Origin: an uncultured Collinsella sp.
Lineage (GTDB): Bacteria > Actinomycetota > Coriobacteriia > Coriobacteriales > Coriobacteriaceae
DNA: 12,628 nucleotides
NCBI GenBank assembly: GCA_934617135.1
Contig: CAKTUC010000034.1
Location: 1-12,628 of the forward strand
Reading direction: 5' to 3'
Under the pieces are notes generated by a model. That model did no database searches. It was not told the DNA's origin and saw only the letters and a list, made by a program, of their open reading frames with translations. The position numbers and the translations under genes were made by a program. Shown here one piece after another: positions 7,275-12,574 of this stretch; within the stretch, counting starts at the first letter, position 1; every line of letters begins with the position of its first letter.

Positions 7275-7525
7275 TAACCAACATTTTCCCACTGGTGATT
7301 AACCCAGTCTTGGTTGATCTTTGGATTCTTAGTCACCTGTGCAGTGCGCATAGCGACATCTTCGGTCATCACATCCATTTTCTTCTTAGAAGTATCGACG
7401 ATATCCTGAGCTCCGCGCAGCAGTCGACCGCGAAGTTCATCATCTGTTGCAAGCTTATAGCCAGCAAAAGCACCAGCCGCGACGGTGGTTGCCAACGCAA
7501 TGGCCGCGAGAATCTTATTCTTCAT
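7271..7525 (-). CDS. Small membrane protein coupled to parB (YtxH-like, function unknown)
   Basis: The protein has 84 residues when started at the ATG at 7525. That start has AGGAGG six bases upstream and overlaps the parB stop by 11 bases; an in-frame upstream start at 7543 lacks such a site. Residues 5-23 form one hydrophobic segment (ILAAIALATTVAAGAFAGY) after a short basic start. A polar, probably helical tail follows (DDELRGRLLRGAQDIVDTSKKKMD) and ends WVNHQWENVGY. The layout of one N-terminal membrane helix plus an amphipathic tail resembles YtxH-type small proteins, but similarity is weak and I do not claim membership. Overlap with parB and the shared terminator make it the last gene of the parAB unit. 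A membrane-linked role in origin segregation is only a guess. Confidence 0.7.
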   Translation of the reverse strand: MKNKILAAIALATTVAAGAFAGYKLATDDELRGRLLRGAQDIVDTSKKKMDVMTEDVAMRTAQVTKNPKINQDWVNHQWENVGY

Positions 7526-8420
7526 CCTGATCCTCCTGCCCAAATTGAATCATTTCGCCAAGGATACGGGAGAGCTCCTCTTCGTCCTTGAACTCGATTT
7601 CAATTTTATTCTTGCCACGCGAGCTCTTCACACGTACATTCGTGTTAAATACTTGACGAAGTACTCGAGCAGCTTTTTTGAATGACTGAGGTGTTGCAGG
7701 CCTCGGAGTCCTTGGCGTCTCTCCGGCAGAAAACAACGGAGCAAGATTTTCTGTCGCTCTAACGGAAAGACCTTCTGCAACAACCTTCTCAGCAAGTCGA
7801 ATCCTTGCATCTTCATATGGAACCGCAAGAATCGCTCTCGCATGGCCCGCAGTAAGCTTGCCTTCGAAAATCATCTGCTGTACGACTTCTGGAAGATCTA
7901 GCAAACGAAGTGAATTTGTAATTGCAGAACGAGACTTGCTGACAGCCTTTGATAACGCCTCCTGCGTCATACCACTGGCATCAATGAGTTGACGATAACC
8001 CTTCGCCTCTTCGACGGGATTCAAATCAGAACGCTGAAGATTTTCGATAAGTGCGAGGGCGAGCATTTCCTCATCATTAACTTCCTTAATGATGACTGGC
8101 AATTCTTCAAGGCCAGCGAGTTTCGATGCTTGATAACGGCGCTCACCGGCAATAATTTCATAGCCGTTTCCATGCTTGCGAACCAAAAGCGGCTGCAAAA
8201 CGCCATGTTCTTGGATTGACTCGCTCAACTCGCGAAGTTCAGTTTCGTTAAAGTGAATTCGCGGCTGATTAGGGTTGGGAACGATATCCTCAATAGGCAG
8301 TTTTGTGTCAGATGCGGCATTTGAAGCCGATGCAGCAGAACCACCTGTCTCATACTCGGCCTCTGAGACCAAAGCATTGAGTCCACGTCCCAATCCGCCA
8401 CGTTTCTTTGCACTAGGCAC
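7515..8420 (-). CDS. parB: Chromosome-partitioning protein ParB (Spo0J)
   Basis: This 301-residue CTP-dependent DNA clamp loads at parS, spreads along the origin region and recruits SMC. The parts seen are an N-terminal ParA-stimulating tail (KKRGGLGRGLNAL, 5-17), a disordered Ala/Ser linker, and the ParB/Srx CTP-binding domain with GERRYQA (92-98) and ENLQR (126-130). The helix-turn-helix parS-binding domain follows (about 150-200, TQEALSKAVSKSRSAI and GHARA), then a Pro-rich linker and a C-terminal dimerisation domain (about 245-295). The start codon is GTG, with GAGGTGATC, a long match to the 16S rRNA 3' end, just upstream. It overlaps the parA stop by eight bases. Nearby parS copies, three perfect and one variant, support the assignment. 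Base composition is lower in G+C than in the outer genes. Confidence 0.97.
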   Translation of the reverse strand: MPSAKKRGGLGRGLNALVSEAEYETGGSAASASNAASDTKLPIEDIVPNPNQPRIHFNETELRELSESIQEHGVLQPLLVRKHGNGYEIIAGERRYQASKLAGLEELPVIIKEVNDEEMLALALIENLQRSDLNPVEEAKGYRQLIDASGMTQEALSKAVSKSRSAITNSLRLLDLPEVVQQMIFEGKLTAGHARAILAVPYEDARIRLAEKVVAEGLSVRATENLAPLFSAGETPRTPRPATPQSFKKAARVLRQVFNTNVRVKSSRGKNKIEIEFKDEEELSRILGEMIQFGQEDQDEE

Positions 8421-9213
8421 GCTTGATCACCTCTTTTGCAAGGTTCATATACGCTTTTGCACCCTTATTTTGAGGCGCATAGGTAATTACCGGTTCTCCA
8501 AAAGACGGAGCTTCGGAGATTTTAACCGTACGAGGGATCAGCGTCTTAAACGCCTTATCACCAAAGTACGATTGAACCTCCTCAACAACCTGATTCGACA
8601 GGGAAGTACGCGAGTCATACATGGTCATAAGCACGCCATAGGTGTCTAAACCCTTGTTCAGACGTGATTTGACCATCTTCATTGACTCAAGCAACTTCGT
8701 AACTCCCTCGAGTGCGTAATACTCGCACTGGATCGGAATCAAAACGCTGTCCGCTGCAGTCAAAGCGTTGATTGTAAGCAGACCGAGCGAAGGAGGACAG
8801 TCAATGAAAATAAAATCGAACTCGCCCTGAATCGGCTCAAGTAAATCTTTAAGGCGAGTTTCACGAGCAATTGCGCTTACGAGCTCAATTTCGGCGCCTG
8901 CAAGTTGAATTGTTGCCGGAATAACGAATACCTTTTTGCAATTTGTATCAAGAACAAGCGATTCTGCCGGCACATCATTCAACAATGCATCATAGATGCA
9001 TTGTTGAAGGTCTTCCTTTTCAATTCCAAATCCGCTGGTGCTGTTTCCCTGCGGATCAAAATCGACAATCAGTGTCTTGCGACCCTGCTCACCCAGTGCT
9101 GCTGCAAGGTTTACAGCCGTCGTTGACTTACCGACGCCACCCTTTTGGTTGATGATTGCAATGATACGCGTGTCTTTTGCGCTCTTCGAACGCTTAACGT
9201 CGCGAAATCCCAC
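8413..9213 (-). CDS. parA: Chromosome-partitioning ATPase ParA (Soj)
   Basis: This 266-residue deviant-Walker ATPase binds DNA non-specifically as an ATP dimer, and ParB stimulates its ATPase so that the parS-bound origin can move. Seen are the deviant Walker A KGGVGKST (24-31, signature Lys24), Walker A' VDFDPQGN (50-57) and Walker B FDFIFIDCPPSLG (132-144). The C-terminal region is typical of chromosomal Soj, without the extra N-terminal DNA-binding domain of large plasmid ParAs. The start is GTG, supported by AGGAGG four bases upstream. Its leader is the parS array: the nearest site ends about 40 bases before the start, so ParB loading could affect its transcription. It may be read from rsmG, since no terminator separates them and no convincing own promoter was found. 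Confidence 0.96.
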   Translation of the reverse strand: MGFRDVKRSKSAKDTRIIAIINQKGGVGKSTTAVNLAAALGEQGRKTLIVDFDPQGNSTSGFGIEKEDLQQCIYDALLNDVPAESLVLDTNCKKVFVIPATIQLAGAEIELVSAIARETRLKDLLEPIQGEFDFIFIDCPPSLGLLTINALTAADSVLIPIQCEYYALEGVTKLLESMKMVKSRLNKGLDTYGVLMTMYDSRTSLSNQVVEEVQSYFGDKAFKTLIPRTVKISEAPSFGEPVITYAPQNKGAKAYMNLAKEVIKRA

Positions 9214-9252
9214 GGTCCCTCCTGGTGTGTATTAAAGCTGTCAAACGGAGGA

Positions 9253-9268
9253 TGTTTCACGTGAAACA
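9253..9268. promoter_or_regulatory. parS site 1 (perfect consensus)
   Basis: TGTTTCACGTGAAACA is a perfect 16-bp palindrome identical to the parS consensus bound by ParB. With flanking A and T the palindrome extends to 18 bp. It is the copy nearest parA. Confidence 0.97.
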
Positions 9269-9291
9269 TTCCGATTCGATATCAACCGCCA

Positions 9292-9307
9292 TGTTTCACG
9301 TGAAACA
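9292..9307. promoter_or_regulatory. parS site 2 (perfect consensus)
   Basis: This is the same perfect 16-bp parS sequence as site 1. Its centre lies exactly 39 bp from that of site 1 and 39 bp from that of site 3. Confidence 0.97.
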
Positions 9308-9330
9308 CTGCAAGTTGCTAGTATCCATTA

Positions 9331-9346
9331 TGTTTCACGTGAAACA
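9331..9346. promoter_or_regulatory. parS site 3 (perfect consensus)
   Basis: This third perfect parS begins one base beyond the rsmG stop codon. The three sites and their two unrelated 23-bp spacers nearly fill the 134-base gap between rsmG and parA. Confidence 0.97.
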
Positions 9347-9347
9347 T

Positions 9348-10085
9348 CTAGGCAAGCGGATTCTTCTTTGCCATGCCATTTGCACGAGGCAATGAAACGG
9401 ATGCTGGATGACTCTTCTTAAGAACAATGAACTCCCTGTGGCCCAAGTCCTCAGGCAAATCGATTGTGTCATTCAGAAGCAGAGTGTAGCCGCAGATCTT
9501 AGCTGCTGACATGCCGGAAGCAAGCTCCTCATCCGATGGATTGCCCTTCGTGATAACAAATAACCCTCCATCCTTGAGATACGGAGCCGCATACTCAACA
9601 AGAATTGGTAGAGGGGCCAATGCTCGGGCGGTTACAACAGAGAAGTGCTTCTTATGGCTTCGAGCATATTCTTCAAGTCGATCATGAACTGCATGAGCAT
9701 TTTTCAAACCAAGAGCATGAACAAAAGAATTTACAGCATTAACCTTCTTGCCAACAGAGTCAATATAAGTAGCTTTACGATGCGTTGCTATCGTTAATGG
9801 AATACCAGGGAAGCCTGCACCTGTTCCCATATCGAGCAAAGCTCCCTCAGGAGCCTTATTGATATAAGGGAGCAAGACAAGTGAGTCAAGGATATGAAGT
9901 ACCGCAGCATCTTCTACGTTAAGAATACGGGTGAGATTGGTTGTCTTATTTGTTTCCAGAACCAAATCCAAATGCTGAATACATTTCCTTAGCTCAGCAT
10001 CAGTTACGCTCAAGGAGTACTCTTTGCAATAGGAGGTTAGACGACTCAACATCTCGTCAGCCTGCAGATCTGTAAGTACAAACAA
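9348..10085 (-). CDS. rsmG: 16S rRNA (guanine-527-N7) methyltransferase RsmG (GidB)
   Basis: This SAM-dependent methyltransferase modifies G527 in the 530 loop of 16S rRNA; loss in other bacteria gives low-level streptomycin resistance. With the start chosen here it has 245 residues. Seen are the substrate-side segment NKTTNLTRI (about 46-54), SAM-binding motif I LLDMGTGAGFPGIPL (about 83-97), VVTARAL (motif IV region) and the C-terminal LGHREFIVLKK. The reading frame is open back to a TTG at 10133, but that codon abuts the T-tract of the preceding terminator. AAAGGAG six bases before the TTG at 10085 is the better start; the ATG at 10052 is a further option. Its position next to parA-parB is conserved in many bacteria. 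The gene is clearly AT-rich: bases 9721-9780 hold 20 G+C of 60. Confidence 0.94.
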   Translation of the reverse strand: MFVLTDLQADEMLSRLTSYCKEYSLSVTDAELRKCIQHLDLVLETNKTTNLTRILNVEDAAVLHILDSLVLLPYINKAPEGALLDMGTGAGFPGIPLTIATHRKATYIDSVGKKVNAVNSFVHALGLKNAHAVHDRLEEYARSHKKHFSVVTARALAPLPILVEYAAPYLKDGGLFVITKGNPSDEELASGMSAAKICGYTLLLNDTIDLPEDLGHREFIVLKKSHPASVSLPRANGMAKKNPLA

Positions 10086-10131
10086 CAGAAGCTCCTTTCT
10101 GACAAAAATCAGTGTATCGAGAACTTTTGAC

Positions 10132-10161
10132 AAAAAAAGGGGACGTGGAAACCACGCCCCC
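10132..10161 (-). terminator. Rho-independent terminator after jag
   Basis: On the minus strand GGGGGCGTGG, loop TTT and CCACGTCCCC form a 10-bp stem with one G-T wobble. Seven T residues (10138-10132) follow directly. It lies about 20 bases after the jag stop, ends the rpmH-to-jag operon and isolates it from rsmG. It also leaves only about 35 bases for an rsmG promoter before its ribosome-binding site. Confidence 0.93.
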
Positions 10162-10181
10162 TTAGCATAAGCTCGAGTAGA

Positions 10182-10751
10182 TTATCGAGCAACAATCACC
10201 ACATGGCGATCAGGGTCAGAACCCTCAGAATGGGTATCGACGGCATCATTGCCACGAAGTGCAATATGAACGAGTCGGCGCTCATAGGCATTCATGGGCG
10301 GAAGCGAAACGCTCTTATGAGTACGGATGGCACGCTCGGCGGCAGACTGAGCCATAGAGGCAACCTTGTCCTGACGGCGGCTCTTGTAGCCCTCAACGTC
10401 TACCACAACCGGATACCTAAAGCCAAGCTTGCGACTTACCAGCAAAGAGAACATAACCTGAAGGGCATCAAGGGTACGACCGTGACGGCCAATGAGAACA
10501 GCAAGATCAGGAGCCGTAACATCCAAAATCAGCTCACCCTCGTCGCCCTCGTACTCATCAATAGGAGAGTTGGCGGCATCGAAGTGCGAAAGGATGGAAC
10601 GCAGAATGGAAATCGCAACATCGGCAATGGTGTCGAGCTCCTCATCGGTCAGCTCTTCACCGGCCTTGTAGCGCTGTGCAATCTCGGGATAATCGCCCGC
10701 AATCTGCGGGGCAACCTCCTCAAGCATATCCTCGATGATCTCTTCAGACAT
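10182..10751 (-). CDS. jag: Jag/KhpB-like RNA-binding protein (KH and R3H domains)
   Basis: The protein has 189 residues. An acidic N-terminal part (about 1-65) is followed by a KH domain (about 68-118, with the GxxG loop in LIGRHGRTLDALQ, G88-G91) and an R3H domain (about 120-189, with YERRLVHIALR at 156-166). Homologues (SpoIIIJ-associated protein, KhpB/EloR) bind RNA and affect cell elongation and division. They are usually encoded beside yidC, as here. The separate Jag-N domain of Firmicutes proteins is not evident. The ATG at 10751 is chosen because GGAG lies six bases upstream; the longer frame would start at a TTG that overlaps this site. The yidC gene precedes it by 45 bases containing the TTAGGTACCTAA palindrome. 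Confidence 0.9.
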   Translation of the reverse strand: MSEEIIEDMLEEVAPQIAGDYPEIAQRYKAGEELTDEELDTIADVAISILRSILSHFDAANSPIDEYEGDEGELILDVTAPDLAVLIGRHGRTLDALQVMFSLLVSRKLGFRYPVVVDVEGYKSRRQDKVASMAQSAAERAIRTHKSVSLPPMNAYERRLVHIALRGNDAVDTHSEGSDPDRHVVIVAR

Positions 10752-10765
10752 AACGTACTCCAAAA

Positions 10766-10778
10766 GTTAGGTACCTAA
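10766..10778. repeat. 13-bp repeat GTTAGGTACCTAA, copy 2 (12-bp palindrome)
   Basis: This identical second copy of the element at 7262-7274 lies in the 45-base yidC-jag gap, directly before the jag ribosome-binding site. A protein bound to DNA or RNA here could affect jag expression. No member of a known operator family was identified. Confidence 0.6.
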
Positions 10779-10796
10779 ATAAGATTGATATCCCGA

Positions 10797-11567
10797 CTAC
10801 TTCTTCTTGTGCGGACGCGGCTTCTTCTCGCGACGGGTAACCTCGACCTGCAGCGGAGCGTTCTTGAGGCGCTCCTCCTCATCAGCCTTAGCCTTGTCGA
10901 TAACCTTCTGCGTAACGAAGATCTGCTGGATAACCTGCCAGGCAGAGGACACGTCGTAGTACAGCAGAACGCCGACGGGCAGGCTCCAGCCCATCCAAAG
11001 CATCATGACGGTCATGACGACGGCCATCATGCGCATGCTCTGGGCCTGCTGACCGGTCTGATTACGCGACATATAGAGCTGCGGAATCAGGGTCAAGACA
11101 GCGAACAGGATCAGGCAAACCAGCGCAGGCAGTGCGACCATAAAGCCATCGGCAAAGGAAGCACTCGGCGTGGTGGTCAGGTCGGGCAGGATGTTGAAGA
11201 ACGAGAACGTGCCGTCGCTAAAGTAGTCCGGCAGGTTGCGCAGCAACGTAAATAGGGCGAACAGGACAGGCATCTGGATCAACAGCGGCAGACAACCAGC
11301 CATAGGGTTGAACTTGTTCTCGCTGTAGAACTTCTGCATCTCCTCGGCCTGACGCTGAGGATCGTCGGCGTAACGCTCCTGGATCTCGAGCATCTTGGGC
11401 TGCAACACCTGCATGCGAGCCGTCGACTTGGTCGACTTGAGCATAAGCGGCGTCAGCAGCAGACGGATGATGACCACCAGGATGATGATGGACAGGCCCC
11501 AGTCGACCGCAAAGGTCTGGATGAGCTTGAGCAGCTCGAAAAGGATGTTAACGATCCAATCCCACAT
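10797..11567 (-). CDS. yidC: Membrane protein insertase YidC (Oxa1/SpoIIIJ family)
   Basis: The protein has 256 residues and belongs to the short Gram-positive type, without the large periplasmic domain of E. coli YidC. Hydrophobic segments lie at about 3-20, 24-41, 92-110, 140-162 and 178-204, giving about five membrane passes. R35 (VVIIRLLLTP) matches the conserved positive residue in the hydrophilic groove. The cytoplasmic hairpin after TM1 (about 45-90, KSTKSTARMQVLQPKMLEIQ) is present. The C-terminal tail is very basic (REKKPRPHKKK) and could contact the ribosome. No lipoprotein signal is seen, as is common in actinobacteria. It inserts and folds membrane proteins, alone or with SecYEG. 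GGAGG lies nine bases before the ATG. The upstream neighbour yidD encodes a helper of the same process. Confidence 0.96.
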   Translation of the reverse strand: MWDWIVNILFELLKLIQTFAVDWGLSIIILVVIIRLLLTPLMLKSTKSTARMQVLQPKMLEIQERYADDPQRQAEEMQKFYSENKFNPMAGCLPLLIQMPVLFALFTLLRNLPDYFSDGTFSFFNILPDLTTTPSASFADGFMVALPALVCLILFAVLTLIPQLYMSRNQTGQQAQSMRMMAVVMTVMMLWMGWSLPVGVLLYYDVSSAWQVIQQIFVTQKVIDKAKADEEERLKNAPLQVEVTRREKKPRPHKKK

Positions 11568-11596
11568 GTAAGTTTTCCTCCGATAGCGAGTGCCCG

Positions 11597-11821
11597 CTAA
11601 GGCACAGGGTCATAACCGCCGACGTGCAGGGGATTGCAGCGAGCGATGCGCCTCACGGCAAGCCAGCAGCCTCTCAAAACACCGTACTTCTCAATCGCCT
11701 GGATAGCGTATTGCGAGCACGTTGGGTAATAAATGCAGGCGTCAGGCAATAAGGGCGAAATAACCTGTTGATATATGCGAATAGGAGCGATGGCAACACG
11801 TCGCAAAACGTGGTTGCTCAT
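11597..11821 (-). CDS. yidD: Membrane protein insertion efficiency factor YidD
   Basis: This 74-residue protein carries the YidD signature: IYQQVISPLLPDACIYYPTCSQYAIQAI with the PTCSQYA core, and a late CNPLHVGGYDPVP. YidD aids insertion of membrane proteins by YidC and is peripheral to the membrane through its amphipathic N-terminus (VLRRVAIAPIRIYQQV). The ATG overlaps the rnpA stop as ATGA, with a GGGGAGG site just upstream, so the two genes are translationally coupled. Length is normal; many homologues are 70-85 residues. Confidence 0.95.
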   Translation of the reverse strand: MSNHVLRRVAIAPIRIYQQVISPLLPDACIYYPTCSQYAIQAIEKYGVLRGCWLAVRRIARCNPLHVGGYDPVP

Positions 11822-12156
11822 CGCTCCTCCCCGGCAACGCCGGCGCGTTTCATAAGCGAACGCAATGCCTTGTCCATCTCCTGCGGCGAGGAAACCCTCG
11901 TCTTGGGAGTCGCGAACAAGATGATGTCATAACCCGCAACGGGAAATCCACAGCTGCGGGCGGCCTCGCGCATCACACGCTTAGATCGGTTGCGTACAAC
12001 AGCACAACCGAGTCGTTTAGCACCAACGAAGGCGACCCTTCCGGAGTCGCCTTCGCCAACCGATTCACATATGGTCATTCGAATCAGAGGGTGATTGAAA
12101 CGACGCCCCTGACTGAACACATGCTCGAAATCTTGCCGAGACTTAATAGTCTTCAT
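11818..12156 (-). CDS. rnpA: Ribonuclease P protein component
   Basis: The protein has 112 residues. It is the basic protein subunit that binds the RNase P RNA and helps cleave the 5' leader from precursor tRNAs. The family motif RNRSKRVMRE (55-64) is present, preceded by RVAFVGAKRLGCAV, the strand that grips the pre-tRNA leader. The N-terminal KTIKSRQDFEHVFSQGRR also fits. It starts 20 bases after the rpmH stop. No good ribosome-binding site is visible before the ATG, so output may depend on coupling to rpmH, which is translated at a much higher level. The RNase P RNA gene is not in this window. Confidence 0.95.
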   Translation of the reverse strand: MKTIKSRQDFEHVFSQGRRFNHPLIRMTICESVGEGDSGRVAFVGAKRLGCAVVRNRSKRVMREAARSCGFPVAGYDIILFATPKTRVSSPQEMDKALRSLMKRAGVAGEER

Positions 12157-12176
12157 GCGAGATGTGTGTATCGCTG

Positions 12177-12311
12177 CTAGACAGTGAGACGCTTGCGGCC
12201 CTTGGCGCGACGACGGGCGAGCACGGCACGACCACCCTTAGTGGCCATACGGGCACGGAAGCCATGGGTCTTGGCACGCTTACGCTTATTAGGCTGATAC
12301 GTACGCTTCAT
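12177..12311 (-). CDS. rpmH: 50S ribosomal protein L34
   Basis: The protein has 44 residues, the usual length of L34, with the conserved start [19 protein letters not shown] and the end [13 protein letters not shown]. The start is fixed at the ATG at 12311 by family alignment and by AGGAGG eight bases upstream. An in-frame extension to 12398 would run through the leader hairpin into the promoter -10 region and is not credible. It is the first gene of the rpmH-rnpA-yidD-yidC-jag operon and the gene next to the origin region. Confidence 0.98.
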   Translation of the reverse strand: MKRTYQPNKRKRAKTHGFRARMATKGGRAVLARRRAKGRKRLTV

Positions 12312-12339
12312 CTTAAGTTCCTCCTGCTGCATTTCGAGT

Positions 12340-12356
12340 GTCCGCGGGGCGCGGAC
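12340..12356 (-). promoter_or_regulatory. GC-only hairpin in the rpmH leader
   Basis: GTCCGCG and CGCGGAC form a perfect 7-bp stem around a three-base loop in the 5' untranslated leader of rpmH. It sits about 20 bases downstream of the predicted transcript start and 29 bases before the start codon. No T-tract follows. It might stabilise the 5' end of the mRNA or serve as a regulatory structure; the function is unknown. Confidence 0.5.
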
Positions 12357-12382
12357 GCAGATATAGACACGTGAGCTTGAAG

Positions 12383-12412
12383 ATTGTAGGGAAATCAATG
12401 TTCAAATGTCAA
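12383..12412 (-). promoter_or_regulatory. Strong promoter of the rpmH operon
   Basis: On the minus strand a perfect -35 TTGACA (12412-12407) and a -10 TACAAT (12388-12383) are 18 bp apart. The expected transcript start is near 12376, giving a leader of about 65 bases. It is the best promoter match in the window and suits a ribosomal-protein operon. It borders the DnaA-box region. Confidence 0.88.
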
Positions 12413-12507
12413 GAAATCAAAGGTAAAAGGTTGCAAAGAGTACACGGTTCCCCCATAAGCAAAACCTGCATTTGAGGCCGCAGACAACTTTTCACGAAAT
12501 TTCATCG

Positions 12508-12521
12508 AGTTTTCAACAGGT
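12508..12521 (+). repeat. Origin 14-bp repeat, copy 1, with DnaA box TTTTCAACA
   Basis: AGTTTTCAACAGGT occurs here and at 12561-12574, 53 bp apart. The box TTTTCAACA (12510-12518) differs from the E. coli consensus TTATCCACA at two positions. Exact recurrence suggests it is the preferred box of this organism. Confidence 0.7.
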
Positions 12522-12523
12522 CG

Positions 12524-12541
12524 TGTTGGAAATGTTGAGAA
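12524..12541 (-). promoter_or_regulatory. Two adjacent reverse-strand DnaA-box-like 9-mers
   Basis: TGTTGGAAA (12524-12532) and TGTTGAGAA (12533-12541) abut. On the minus strand they read TTTCCAACA and TTCTCAACA, each one base different from TTTTCAACA. They face the forward boxes on either side. Confidence 0.55.
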
Positions 12542-12552
12542 CTTTTCGTCCG

Positions 12553-12561
12553 TTTTCCAAA
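12553..12561 (+). promoter_or_regulatory. Weak DnaA-box-like 9-mer TTTTCCAAA
   Basis: TTTTCCAAA differs from TTATCCACA at two positions. It begins exactly 10 bp before the second TTTTCAACA box and 10 bp after another TTTTC (12543). It may act as a low-affinity site filled cooperatively. Confidence 0.45.
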
Positions 12562-12574
12562 GTTTTCAACAGGT
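12561..12574 (+). repeat. Origin 14-bp repeat, copy 2, with DnaA box TTTTCAACA
   Basis: This is the second exact copy of AGTTTTCAACAGGT, with the box at 12563-12571. It overlaps the left arm of a 9-bp inverted repeat (AAGTTTTCA with TGAAAACTT). Confidence 0.7.

Noticed and set aside
7226..7591. 121-codon + strand frame over the small membrane-protein gene
   Set aside because: It begins inside a terminator stem and has no ribosome-binding site; the minus-strand gene has a perfect one and is coupled to parB.
9253..9346. Evenly spaced identical repeats resembling a very short CRISPR array
   Set aside because: The 16-bp repeats are exact parS palindromes next to parA-parB, the spacers are 23 bp, and no cas gene is present.
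10203..10778. 191-codon + strand frame opposite jag
   Set aside because: It is a mirror of jag, whose KH and R3H motifs are clear.
11584..11606. Possible hairpin GTGCC/GGCAC around the yidD stop
   Set aside because: The stem is only 5 bp with no T-tract, and yidC follows in the same operon, so it is not a credible terminator.
12177..12398. 73-codon version of rpmH
   Set aside because: The extra 29 residues come from the leader and promoter; L34 is 44 residues and the internal ATG has a perfect AGGAGG.
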